A stretch of 64,000 bases of DNA, taken from contig CM055314.2 in the NCBI GenBank assembly GCA_029255685.2, positions 45,156,772 to 45,220,771 on the forward strand. The letters are read 5' to 3'. The number at the start of each line of letters is the position of its first letter. Position 1 is the stretch's first letter. Source of the DNA: Silene conica. Its lineage: Eukaryota; Streptophyta; Magnoliopsida; Caryophyllales; Caryophyllaceae. A program made the translations under genes and the position numbers. Below, piece by piece: positions 9,452-20,755 of the stretch. The notes below the pieces were generated by a model, which saw nothing but the letters and a program-made list of their open reading frames with translations, ran no database searches and was not told the DNA's origin.

Positions 9452-11829
9452 GGTTCCATACTTGGATGGCTACGGTAGCATCCAATTGATCGAAGACTTG
9501 AAGAGCTAGGCTCTAATTTTCATATCGTCTTCTTTCATATTTTGCATTTTATTTATGGAACAATTTACTTTCTTGTAAGACAAGGATTAAAATCCTAAAA
9601 CAATGGTTGTAATTTTGGATATTGGTGACTTGGTTTTCAACCCGAGTCACTACTTTTGTTCTTAATCAATGTCTTGATTTTTCAAATAAATTGCATACCT
9701 TGTTTAAACATGAATAATGGTGATTTTATCACGCAATAAACATTGATACGATCAATATCATGTAATCAAAGTGTTGATTAAAACGGAGAACTACACCCCA
9801 TGAGATACTTTCAATCAAAATGAGACAACATCAGTTCATTATAAGATTTTCATTTTAAGTGAAAATGAGAATGTATTCATCACACCTATAAAACTTCAAA
9901 CATTCATATGCATTGGTTAATCGAAATAGCTATCCTTATACGAATAAAGGTTATTGTTAGAAGGATAGAGTGGGAGAAAATATTTCGCTCACAAACCAAT
10001 GATAAAAATAAAGGATCTTAGAGAAGATTCCTACATGGGAGTCTTAAGAAGAGCCCTAAATGAATGAATTGAAGAAACTACGAGAGGACACTGAAGAAAC
10101 TACGGGAGGACACACGAAGAAAGTTCCTTATGTTCATTGTTTCAGAGGGAAACCCCGTATGATTTCGGAAGGAATATCGGCTCCTTGAGATAATGATTTT
10201 TTAAAGATTATAAGATAATAGAGGAGCAATCATCTATCTATACGGGAGGAAAGACCGGTTCCTTAATAAATGATTTTTCTAAATTTATAAGATAAAATAG
10301 AAGAAATCATCTCAATTCTCTCAATGTAGTTATAAGGAAATTATCATGTCATACTCGTCTCGAGGAAACGAAGACATGAAAAGAGGGTGATGATTGATTG
10401 AATGAAAATAGATCACTATAGGGATAGTGAAAGTGATAAATAATTCAAGTGATAAATAAAGATTTACATGCGAGAAATGAAAGGTTCATTTAAGAGATCG
10501 AGTGATATTGTTTTTAGTGGGAGCGATATTCATTAAAGAATTGAACCTATCATTTAGAAAGGATGGGTGATTCTTTAAAGTGTAAAGAATAAGAGGTTTT
10601 CAATTCTAGATGAACTAATACCTTATATCATACGATGATGGAGCTTTACGGGAATGTTTATTATATTGATAATAAAAGGTCGCCCATTAGAAATCAAAAT
10701 GGTTAGATATGATTCATATTGATGAATAAAACCATGATCATATTGCCAAGATGATTGAAAATTATAAGAATGCTGAAATCATTAATAACTACAATATAGA
10801 TTTCAGCACATAAGTGACTAGATAATTCCGAGTGATTCTTTAATCCCTCTAATATATCAATAGGTCACGAGTTATAAGATAACAGTGGGAGCTTCCCTCA
10901 AGAAAGGAAACTCAAGATCTAGAATGAGTTCTAGACACGTGCTCAAATAAGTTCATATTATGTGAGATAATATGAGATGGAAGGAGAACAAAATTTGTAA
11001 GTTTTGCAATCATGAATAAAAGGTTTATTCGCAAAACATTAATACAAATAGATGATCGTGCATCAAATGCAATGAAATAGTATTGACTGTTTTTGCATGA
11101 CAATGTCATTTGAGTTATAATTAACTCAAGATGAAAGATACTTTGTTAAAAAGCAAATGGGTTGTGAGAGACAATATTGAACCCCATAAGTGAACTAGAT
11201 TGACTTAGTATATCCCTTAGCCGCTTACATGAGGTGACATCTCAAAGCGACTAGAATGTGAGGCGACTGATGGCAAGTTCAAGTGCCATAGAGTCATATG
11301 TGATGACTAGTCGATCACATAGGCAAACTGCAAGAGACACTCTGTCGGGCAAAGTGACCGCTTATAGAGTTCTGGAAATTTTATAATAGTCGGGTCGTGA
11401 GAGCTGCTATAGTATTCTTGTGAGTCAATTCTTAGACTAAAGACTACTCTCCCAAGATGGTACAGTTTAGGCATAACCTTGATCCATTCTCTACGACTTT
11501 TCGTAACTGGAGTCAAATGGGATTGCTTCAGGCTGTGACTGACTGTGACTAGTTGAAGGAAGTAGTGCGATAGAAATTGTCCACCCCTTGTCAGGGTTGT
11601 TCAAATCTCAAGGCCACTCGAGGAGAAGTTAACTGGAAATGCGTGGCCACGCTCGGAAGGTATCTATGGTAGATAATTCCGGTCAGACAGTTATTCTCCA
11701 GATCGAGGAAACCACTCATGATATGATCGAATGCAAGTACGACCTCAGAGAGACACCTTGCATTGAGTGGGAGATTGTAATAGGACAAGAGAATTGGTGA
11801 CGCACACTTGTCGAGGACAAGTGGGAGAT
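9452..11829 (+). other. long non-coding internal region of the gag-only copia, copy 1
   Basis: AT-rich, no long open frame in any phase, no recognisable pol domain. It is collinear and highly similar with 34829-37187 of copy 2, so the stretch is inherited within the family. It ends in a purine-rich tract just before the LTR. Cis-acting packaging or transcript-end signals are a plausible content but cannot be shown from sequence. Confidence 0.75.
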
Positions 11830-12926
11830 TGTTGGGAAATGTGTCCTCAACAATAGTGCGATCACGTAATTAAATCTCATGACGAGAATGCGCAAGGGAT
11901 GATACGAATTATATTAGTCAACTGACCAACATTAATCGGTAATGATTGGCTAGCTACAGTTTGACATTACTGTTGTATGACGGTGGTGGTCAGTTCACAC
12001 CTTTAGGACAATTCCCTTAATTGATAAAGTGAACAAATGTATATTGATACGATTTGATCATATTCCTTAAACTCGTATATCGAGAAATTAGAGGTTAAAT
12101 CTTATTGTAAGATTTATGTTTAAAATTGAAACGTGTCAATTATTAAACAATAAACGATATTTTATAATATCGTAATTAGAATGAATCGGGTTATAATTAA
12201 TACAAAGGTTGTAAATTGTATTGACGATAAATTATCATTTTATATTTGTAATTTCGAATTACTTGTCAATTGATAAATATGATTTATTTAATATACAATA
12301 TTTATATGATAAATATTTATATTAAGATAATTGTATTTTATTACCTTAGACATAAAAGATGTCACATAATATACAATTTTACAATTGACATTTTTATAAA
12401 ATAAGGTCAAATTGCTATTAAGGGTGGCGGGTAGGTATAAGGGCTTCTTAGTTGTGTTTTATATGATTAAGACACAATAATGACCTAGGTTAACACCTAA
12501 TGGTTAGGGTTGCATGCCTAGCTCATGGGTATTACCAATAAGCATCTCCTTTTAGCCTTCCCCATGCCCTAGCCGGCTTCCCCTTCCCCATAACCACTTA
12601 AGTTAATTGTTTAATTTAAGTAATTGTGGGTGTTAATATAAGTATATGACCTCCCTTCATTCTATAATCTTAGCCGTGATTTTTCAAGTAAGAACACAAC
12701 AAAACGTCTCATATTATAAGATAATATTAATACTAGTTATATATGAGATATAAATTAGTATAAAAAGTTCATATTACTAGAACTTACATAGTTTAAGGAC
12801 AAACCGATTTCTAGTCTAGCAACTACAAGGTTTCGGTTCATTAAGGTGTTGTCTTGGTGCATCCAAAGGAGGTGTTCTTGTTGAATACTTGGAGGATCAT
12901 CCTAGCCTTACATTTCAGACCGTGTG
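11830..12926 (+). repeat. 3' LTR of gag-only copia copy 1 (interrupted)
   Basis: Starts TGTTGGGAAATGTGTCC, the shared LTR start of this family (also 30765, 37188 and 49877). About 1.1 kb of the usual 1.23 kb is present before the gypsy LTR begins at 12927. The last five bases, GTGTG, are the likely target duplication of that gypsy insertion. Confidence 0.9.
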
Positions 12927-13649
12927 TGTGACATTCTGTGATTTAAGTAAAGTTTTTGTGATGTTATGTTCCAAGTTCGTTTGGGTTGATGGTTGGTCAC
13001 CTAAGTGAGGACGAACTTCGGGACAAAGTTCATTTTAAGGGGGGGAGACTGTAATACCCCGAAACTTTAGTTAATTGTTGCGAGATTATATTTTATTATA
13101 AATGTTATGTCGATGGTTAAACAACGCTTTTACGTTCAATGGTTTGTGTTTGACGAGTAGGGATATGTTATGGTTTAATATTAGTTATGTCTTAGGTGGG
13201 GATCGATCTTGGGATCACTTGCCAACCTTGACGATGGGCCTCGTTTTTGTGTGCAAACACAAAACAGCGTTGACTCGGGGGAGGTCGACACGGTGGTACC
13301 ACTGTCGTCGGTGGAACTGTTGGCAGGGAGTATGTTGGTCGTGGTTGGGAGGTCTGGGCGTGGTGGGAATGTCGACGGAGGGACGTTTTGTCAGGCGGGT
13401 ATGGGGCTGTGTCAAGGGAGATGTACGGTATTTGAGTGAAGGGGTCAGTCTGGTGAGCGTGGTGCTGTCTCGCCGGCAGGTGACCGAGGGTTTGGTGGTG
13501 TTCTGGTGGTAGTGGGTTGTCGTGGGTGCGGGTAGGCAGCAGCCACGGGTGGTCGAAGGGAGGAACACGGTGGTGAAGGGGAGGTTCGAATTGCGTGAGG
13601 GTTGTCATAGGAGTCTCGGCTGTTTTGTTATTGTTTTATTATTATTATT

Positions 13650-13788
13650 TTTTTTTGATAAAATGTGAGAAGTATATATATAAAAAACGAGAAACATCCA
13701 TACAATTTACATGCTTAAGTGCAGGGTTCGAATCCCCTATGCACTTCAAAAACAAAACAAACAGAACCTTTGTGCCAACTACACACAA
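13650..13788 (-). other. LINE 3' end with tRNA T-arm-like hairpin
   Basis: On the plus strand AGTGCAGGGTTCGAATCCCC followed by TATGCACT folds into a stem with a TTCGAAT loop, and contains GGTTCGAATCC, the sequence of a tRNA T-arm or pol III B box. No matching A box or full tRNA cloverleaf is present, so this is not a tRNA gene. It may be a 3' recognition hairpin of the LINE or a remnant of a SINE-like tail. Confidence 0.45.
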
Positions 13789-16700
13789 TTACTCATGTGT
13801 CTTGTATCTAATTCTGGCTGTAACTTCTCTGATGATGGTCATAGCTAGTACCTCAGGTCTCACAAGAGTACCATTCACACGGGCATTATTTCTTTGCATC
13901 CAAACATGATAGTAGAGGCCAGTGATCAGCAGTGCCAGTTTTTTCCATTGAGGATCACGATTGTGTCCCTGAAACATTATGAGCTCTGAGGGAATATTGA
14001 GCTGCATAGACCTCTCAATAGCTTCCCTAACCTTACCACTATAGGGGCAGTCCAGGAACAAGTGATCCCTGGTTTCAGCAGCAACCCCACAAGTGCAGCA
14101 CAAATCATCACTACTGATGCAGATCTCTAGCTTAGATGGATCCTCCTTAAGAATATTAGTGCAGCGGAATTACACTTCTTAAGATAGATAACAAACTCGT
14201 TAGTAACTTTGACGAAATAACACAAATAATGAACGAATGATGGATGATGGACGATGATGATGAACGATGAACAATGATGATGAACGAACAAAGTGATGAA
14301 CGAATGAACAAGGCTCGGAACAAGACTTGGACGATCGAACTTGTGATCAATGGATGATGGACGAAATCTTGATCAATGGATGATGGCTTGTAGATGGATA
14401 GATGATGTAACTTCAACCTTCTCTCGCAAAAGATGGAATTAGCTAACACCCTGCAAATCAACCTCGCAAAGTCGATCCCAAAAACTAAGCTCGCAAACTT
14501 AATTAATGTCACTCAAAAGCTCACACAGAAACTTTATGATCTTTATTGATAATTCAACTTCAAAATTCGATGCTAAAAACGAAAGAAACGGCTGCCTTAT
14601 ATAGGACTTACAACCGTGTAATCCTACTAGAATTAAGGTAAGAATACCTTAATCACTCCCTATTAGGAAACCCTAATCCTACTTAAGCTCAAACAAAGTG
14701 TTTGACTAGGACTTAAGACTCCTAAACCTAATATAATTAAGATTCCTAGTCCTAACATATTTAAGAATCCTTTAACAACTAGGATTTCTTATCCTACTAG
14801 AACTATGAATCCTATAACAATTAGGACTCCTATTTCTACTAGAATTGTGAAACCTACTTCTCCTAGGACTCCTACTTAACTTAGGATTTATGAATCCTAT
14901 TACAATTAGGAAACCTAATACATATTCTACTAAGACTAGGAAACATAACTTCCTAATCTTATTTTATTATTAACTAAATAAAATAAACAAAACAACAATA
15001 AAACCCTAATGGCCGAAACCCTAGCCGTGACCTTGCCCTTGGGCGCGCGTCCCTAGGTCTTCGTGCCCTAGCTCCTCTTCCTTGGAAGCTTCATACACAC
15101 CTTCCTTCACATAGCCTTTAGGAAGTATCATCCAAGGATGTTCCAAAGTCTTCCGGAACCTTCTAGAATCTTCTTTTATTCCTTGTAAAGCTAATTTGAA
15201 TAGTCTTACGGATCCATAATCGAACCCGTTTGGTGTGAATCTTGACTTTGACTTATCTTTAGGAAAGTTTGAGCATGCACCCGCATCAACTACAACATCC
15301 AAATCTGAAAAGTTTAACTTTCAGATTCAGACCATGAGTATAGGTAAGCCAGGTGATGACAACTTGTTTTAGAATGTTCCAATTGTTCCAGCAGAGATTA
15401 GTCCAGGCTGGTGGTGCAATCGGTGGTACTAACCATTCATAGCCTTGCTTGATAGTGTATCCCAGGGGGTGAGGGAGCCAAACATCATTAACATAACCAG
15501 TCTTCAGGGTCTCTTTTGCTTTGCAGACACTCTTCCAAGTCCAAGGTGTATCTGGAGGAGGAAGATAGGTATCCTATTGTTTGTCTTTCAAGTAGAGTTG
15601 ATGTACCCACCTTATCCAAAGTCTATCAGACTTGTAATAGATCCAGTTAACAAGCTTCCCTACAGCAGCACAATTCCACTCTGCCATCTTTTTGATCCCC
15701 AACCCTCCTTATGCCTTTGTTCTAGTGACAGTGTCCCAGGCCACCATGGGAACTCTATGATAATCACTGCTCCCAGCCCATAAAAAATTCCTACATATGG
15801 CCTCAATTCTTTTGATGAGGGCCTTTGGTAAGATAAATATGGAAGCCTAGTAGCAATGCAAAGTGTTAAGAACAGAGGTGATGAGTGTTAGCCTGCCTGC
15901 ATATGAAAGTTTTTTTGCACCAAGACCCCTAATTCTGCTGACTATCTTCTCAGTAAGCTTATGGCATTCTTGCTTACTAATCTTGCCAGATTGTATGGGA
16001 ACTCCCAAGTATCTGAAGGGGAAAGTCCCCTCTCTAAATCCTGTAACCCTTTGAATATCAGATTTCAAATCTTCATTCATGCCATTGAAATATATATCAG
16101 ACTTAGCAGAATTTAGTTTAAGACCAGAAGCAGCTGAGAAGGAATGAAAAGCCCTCATGAGAAGGAGGATGGACTGAGCATTACCTTTGCAGGACATAAG
16201 TAGATCATCAGCAAACATGAGGTGGGTCAGTTTGAGATGTTTGCACATGGGATGGTACTGAAAAGGTCCCCTATTAGTGGCATAATTGAGTAGTCTTGAA
16301 AAATACTCCATACACATGGTAAAAAATGAGAGGAGAGATAGGGTCCCCCTGTCTGAGCCCTCTCTTGCCTTTGAAGTATCCAAACATACTCCCATTAAAA
16401 GTGAGGGAGAAGGTGGGAGAGGTTATACAGGCCATCAACATTTTGATGAAATGTTCAGGAATTTGGAACTTGTGTAAAAGTTGTGCAACAAAAGCCCATT
16501 CAATGGTATCATAAGCCTTCTGTAAATCAATCTTAAATAAGCATCTTGGGGAAACATTCTGCCTTGAATACATATGGATTAAGTCTTGGCATATAAGGAC
16601 ATTTTCAATAATTGATCTTCCTTTAATGAAAGCTCCCTGATTTTCTTGTATAAGGTCAGGTAACACAAGAGCTAGCCTGTTGCATAACAGTTTGGAGATG

Positions 16701-18295
16701 GCTTTATAAAGAACATTGCAGCAAGCTATAGGCCTAAATTGGGTCACAGAATTAGGTCTCTCACACTTTGGAATAAGTGAGATATTAGTAGCATTCACCT
16801 GCTGTAGTAATTCTCCAGACCTGAAGAAATCTGCCACAGCAGCACAGACATCTGATCCAATGACAGACCAAGAATCCTTAAAAAACTGGCTACTATAACC
16901 ATCTGGCCCTGGGGCCTTTGTGTTAGGGATGGAAAAGATGGCATCCTTGATTTCCTGAGCAGTGACTGACCTATTTAGAATAGTACAGTGACTTTTAGAG
17001 CATACATTGCCTGTGGCCATGACTACAGTTCTGACCTGATCAGTGGCAGAACTGCAACCCAGCAAGGATTGGTAGTAGTGCAGAAAGGCAGCTTGGATGT
17101 CATTCTGGTCAGTGCACTGCTTACCCTGTAGGTCATCAATCTGCACTACTTTATTCTGGATATTCCTCTGCCTGATACTGCTATGAAAGTAAGCAGTGTT
17201 ACTATCACCCTCCTCCAACCACTTTGTTTTGGCCTTTTGAGCAAGAAAACTGTCCCTGGCTTTAATAAGATATTTGGTCTCAATGAGAAGAGCTATTTCC
17301 TCAGACAGCAGCTCAGCATTTGTTACATCCTCTCTAATTTTGGCTTGAAGTTGCTCCAGATCCAGAAGGGCCTTTGTGGTTTTGACCTCTATGTCAGCAA
17401 AACAGTTCTTATTTAAGGTTTTCAGAGGACCCTTCAGCATCTTGAGCTTTTTAATAACACAGAACATCTTAGTGCCATAAAAAGGATAGTCCCATATCTC
17501 CTTAACAGTGGGGAGAAAATCTGATGAATTACTCCACATGTTATAGTACTTGAAGCTTGTCTTTCTGTTATGGCACACCTGAGCACTACTCACAATGCAA
17601 GGAGTATGGTCCATGATCCCCTCAGTGTGAAAGTGAGCTACTAGGTCAGGAAAGTCAGTAAGCCACTGGGGATTCCCCATAAATCTGTCTAGCCTACTGA
17701 ACCTCCTTTGTCCTGGAGTTCTCTTATTAGTCCAGGTAAAGTAGGATCCAGTGGCTGGAACATCAGCTAATTCACAAGTTTGAATACAGTGCATGAAGTC
17801 TTCCATATCCTCTCTTTTGGTATTCCCTCCCATTCTCTCAGAAGGGTCCAGAACTGTGTTGAAGTCTCCTGCAATAGCCCATGGCATGTGACAAGTTGCA
17901 GCAATTTGCATAAGAGTATCCCATAAATCTTTCCTCTTATCTCCCTCATTAAAGGCATATATCATGGTAATGAGGAACTCCTTCTTGCTCACCTTTGCTG
18001 TTACCTTAGCATGAATGCATTGAGAGTGATATTGTAACACTGTGACATCAAACATGTTTGCTTTCCACATCAACCAAACTCTTCCCCCTGGGTGAAGGTG
18101 TGAATTGGTAGTTATGCTCCAGCCATTTATCATAGAAGTATTAATATTCCTTAAATTAGCACCAGTAACTTTAGTTTCTAACAAACCAAATAAACCAATA
18201 TCCTTATTCTTGAGAAAATCCTTTACTATATTCTGTTTATTTACACTATTGAGCCCTCTAACATTCCAAAACCCAATATTATTCATGAGACACAT
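13789..18295 (-). pseudogene. LINE ORF2: endonuclease and reverse transcriptase, broken
   Basis: Starts at 18295. It has an AP-type endonuclease with NIGFWNVRGLN, LLETK, GDFN and DHTPC (residues 1-235), then reverse transcriptase with APGPDGYSSQFFK, KIDLQKAYDTIEW and GLRQGDPISPLIF. The frame then shifts at a run of six T residues (plus strand 16321-16326). The catalytic LMFADDLL and FRYLGVPIQSG lie in the next frame, which ends in a stop at about 15847 where a tryptophan is usual. Further stops follow. A zinc-binding tail, CCTCGVAAETRDHLFLDC, is at about 14050-14103, beyond the 14120-15305 insert. The protein would nick target DNA and prime reverse transcription, but this copy cannot encode it. 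Confidence 0.85.
14120..15305 (-). mobile_element. LTR-like insert inside LINE ORF2
   Basis: The LINE reading stops near 15305 (after KVKLFRF) and resumes near 14120, so about 1.2 kb is foreign. A TATA-like box on the minus strand near 14605 (CCTATATAAGGC), TCCGCTGCA near the end and the size suggest a solo LTR or very short LTR element. A GATGATGGACGATGATGA-like repeat lies at 14228-14420. I could not find a clean 5-bp duplication, so the ends are approximate and the family is unknown. The open frame at 15021-15302 resembles nothing I recognise. Confidence 0.5.
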
Positions 18296-19557
18296 TGGGG
18301 GGGGGGGGTATCATTGTTACCATTTCCCAACTGTGAATCCTCTCTGAAATCTCCTGACTGAGAATCAATGGCCTGAGACTGAACCTGCTGCTGATCAGGG
18401 GGTATTTCACCCTGCTCAAGGTTTGATTGTTGCCCATTCTGATCAGAAACCTGAGCCATAGAGTCCTGCAGTCCTTCCACTGGCATATCTGGTTCTGTAA
18501 CAGGTACAACCACTGGCTCCTGCACCTGAACAGGCTGTTCTGGACCAGTCAATAATCTCCTCATATCTGTGATGGGCACTGCTTGGACTGGTTTCCAAGC
18601 CTTAGGTGGTTGTGTGCCAGGTTTGGGAATGTGTTTGCCCTTTCTGCAATGATTCGTCTCATGACCAATCCCTTTACACAAAGTACACCTAGAAGGTCTC
18701 CATTCATACTCAACCTTGATCCTTTGAATTATCCCCTTCTCATCTTTGAATTGAATTTCCTTAGGGTATTGTTTCCCAACAGGAAGTTCCACCATGGTTC
18801 TAGCAAAACCCAATCTGGTCTTGTCAGTCGTGGCTTGATCAGATTTGATAAACTTCCCTACAAGGCCTGCAACTGCTGGTAGGCACTTACCCCAAAATTT
18901 GAGAGGTAAGGCATGTAACCTCACCCACGCTGGTACCAATTTCACATCTGTTTTCATTAAATCCACATTCTCATTCCAAGGCTTAACAATAAGTGGCTTA
19001 TTGTCAAACATGTAATATCCATTACTCATCACCAATTCCTTATCCTTTACATCCTTAAAACGCACCAGGAATATGCCATTAGGCATAAACGAAACTTTAT
19101 CTATGCCATGTTTATGCCAAATTCTATGAATAAAACCATTCAAAACCTCCCATGGAGGATTTGCACCCAATACAAAACAAAATACTGCCTGATTCCAGTA
19201 ATCAACTTCCTCCTGAACATCCTCAGTTGTGAATTGAATCATATCTGGTATAACAGGGGTATTGTCCTTATTCTGATCATTATTGTATATAGGAATATTA
19301 CCTGATTCAGATTCCTGGTTGCTAGGAATATCCACCTCTTCATCATCAAAACATAATCCCGGAATAGGATTCAACTCATGCATTGGTTTGCTACGTAAAA
19401 CTTCAGCCTCATCTGGCCCTGTTTTCTTTCCTGAAACTGGTATTTTATTTTTATTCATTGTACTCAAAACTCTCTGAATGAAATCACGTTGTTTAATCTT
19501 TGTTTTTTGTGCAGATTGTTGTCGATGCTTGGTTTTCTGTGCTGAATTCCTAGCCAT
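18283..19557 (-). CDS. LINE ORF1: DUF4283 and zinc-knuckle RNA-binding protein
   Basis: 424 residues, open throughout. The basic N-terminus (MARNSAQKTKHRQQ) is followed by an acidic stretch, a DUF4283 domain at about residues 115-265 (WEVLNGFIHRIWHKHGIDKV, VPAWVRLHALPLKFWG) and a CCHC knuckle CTLCKGIGHETNHC near residue 305. The C-terminal 100 residues are rich in Gln and Pro. Plant L1 ORF1 proteins bind the element RNA and act as chaperone in the RNP. The start at 19557 is the first ATG after the leader. The last 13 nt overlap ORF2. Confidence 0.9.
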   Translation of the reverse strand: MARNSAQKTKHRQQSAQKTKIKQRDFIQRVLSTMNKNKIPVSGKKTGPDEAEVLRSKPMHELNPIPGLCFDDEEVDIPSNQESESGNIPIYNNDQNKDNTPVIPDMIQFTTEDVQEEVDYWNQAVFCFVLGANPPWEVLNGFIHRIWHKHGIDKVSFMPNGIFLVRFKDVKDKELVMSNGYYMFDNKPLIVKPWNENVDLMKTDVKLVPAWVRLHALPLKFWGKCLPAVAGLVGKFIKSDQATTDKTRLGFARTMVELPVGKQYPKEIQFKDEKGIIQRIKVEYEWRPSRCTLCKGIGHETNHCRKGKHIPKPGTQPPKAWKPVQAVPITDMRRLLTGPEQPVQVQEPVVVPVTEPDMPVEGLQDSMAQVSDQNGQQSNLEQGEIPPDQQQVQSQAIDSQSGDFREDSQLGNGNNDTPPPQCVS

Positions 19558-20199
19558 GATACGAGGAAGATCAAAGCTAGGGCATGAAAGTGACGTCGCC
19601 TGTCAGTCGCCTTCCATTCTCCGTCTTAAGTTGTTTAATCTAAAGATTTCACGTTTACATGGTGTTTTATTATTATTATTATTATTATTATAATTATTAT
19701 TATTATTATTATTGTTATAATTATTATGATTAAATTTTTTTATTAATACTATTTTGATAGTGATAATTACTACTATGTAATAAAAGTCGTCTTTCATTCT
19801 TTTTATTAATTCGTTATCATGTAATTAAGTTTATGAGTCGGGAAATCGTTAAGTTAGGAAAGATTCTATCTTTGGAAACTTTCTATTATAAGGGGTTTCT
19901 ATTTTGGAAACTTTCCAATTAGGGAAGTTTCTATTTATAGTAAGTGTAAGTTGTTTTGGGGTTCCGGAAGGTTTTAATTCGTTACATATACGTGTTTAGG
20001 TAGCGAGTTTCGTGTGGAACACTTCTAACGAGCTTGGACGTATCTACATTTCCTGCTATTTCAGGTAGGGGAAATACTGTTGTATAATGATGAGTAATCT
20101 GTTTTTATTTGGTGTTAAGCATGTTTGTTTTATAATACCATGCAATCGTTATATTGTGTTATTTATTTATATCATTCTGAGATACGATAAGAGGTGATG

Positions 20200-20340
20200 A
20201 GATAATGGGTCTTGTGATTGGTGCGGAGACAATGGGTCTTGTGATTGGTGCGGAGATAATGGGTCTTGTGATCGGTGCGGAGTTAATGGGTCTTGTGATT
20301 GGTGTGGAGGATAATGGGTCTTGTGATTCGGAGCGGAGAT
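20200..20340 (+). repeat. 27-bp tandem repeat in the Tekay-like LTR
   Basis: Five copies of a unit containing AATGGGTCTTGTGATTGG, with one to three differences each, near the end of the 5' LTR. The matching part of the 3' LTR is not in the window. Confidence 0.9.
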
Positions 20341-20743
20341 GATCAACCTTCTATTTATAGTAATGTGGTTGTTTATAGTTTTCCTCTACTCAACCTCGTG
20401 GTTGACCCTGTGTATTCGTGATCACCTGTGATGAACCAATTTATTGGGGAGCAGATTGACAGGTGTTGAGACTATGGGAGCTAAGGGAAGGGATAAGCTT
20501 GGATCCGGACCTGCCTAGAGTCTAGATAACCATAGTAGTGTTCTAATGAGTTGTACTTTTGTTTCTTTAAGACAGTTTTTATAAATCAGTTGTATGAACT
20601 CGTTCTTTGAGTAAACTTTATCAATTTAAAGTACTGTTTATCTTTCCTTTGTATCTACTGCCTCGGGAAACCGAGATGGTAACGCCCTTATTTATCTAGG
20701 GAGTCCTAGTACAGGCCCTTAAATAAATGGGGGTGTTACAAAG

Positions 20744-20755
20744 TGGTATCAGAGC
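20744..20755 (+). other. primer-binding site, initiator Met-tRNA type
   Basis: TGGTATCAGAGC, three bases after the end of the 5' LTR. Confidence 0.95.

Larger units (their letters stand above)
8478..12926 (+). mobile_element. gag-only Ty1/copia element (TR-GAG type), copy 1
   Basis: A 3' portion of an LTR element: gag without its first codons (cut by the CACTA insertion), a 2.4-kb stretch with no protease, integrase or reverse transcriptase, a polypurine tract ending GTGGGAGAT, and a 3' LTR. The same layout is complete in copy 2 (30765-38417), so lack of pol is a family property, not damage here. The 3' LTR is itself interrupted by the gypsy element at 12927. Elements of this kind (terminal repeats with a GAG domain only) need pol from a partner. 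Confidence 0.85.
13650..19662 (-). mobile_element. near full-length L1-type LINE, minus strand
   Basis: Non-LTR retrotransposon with ORF1 (18283-19557) and ORF2 (about 13789-18295), a 105-bp 5' leader and a 3' tail ending in a T run on the plus strand, that is a short A tail on its own strand. It is bounded by an 18-bp duplication, TGTTTTATTATTATTATT, at 13632-13649 and 19663-19680, taken from a simple ATT repeat in the gypsy LTR; other copies of that LTR (27060-27200) are uninterrupted. An LTR-like insert of about 1.2 kb lies inside ORF2. ORF2 is broken, so the copy is dead. Confidence 0.9.
12927..20740 (+). repeat. 5' LTR of Tekay-like element, split by a LINE
   Basis: LTR DNA lies at 12927-13649 and 19663-20740 around the LINE at 13650-19662. 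It starts TGTGACATTCTGTG, matching 25935 onward, and ends GGGTGTTACA beside the primer-binding site. GC-rich open frames on both strands at 13190-13610 are LTR sequence and not genes. The later part holds a 27-bp tandem repeat. Confidence 0.9.

Noticed and set aside
13192-13608. Overlapping open frames on both strands rich in Pro, Arg and Gly
   Set aside because: The sequence is a GC-rich part of the gypsy LTR and recurs at 26690-26955 in the other LTR.
13715-13750. Possible tRNA gene around GGTTCGAATCC
   Set aside because: Only a T-arm-like hairpin is present. No acceptor stem partner, anticodon arm or A box could be fitted.
15021-15302. 93-codon open frame in the LTR-like insert
   Set aside because: No known domain, and it lies within an insert with LTR character, so a chance frame is the simpler reading.
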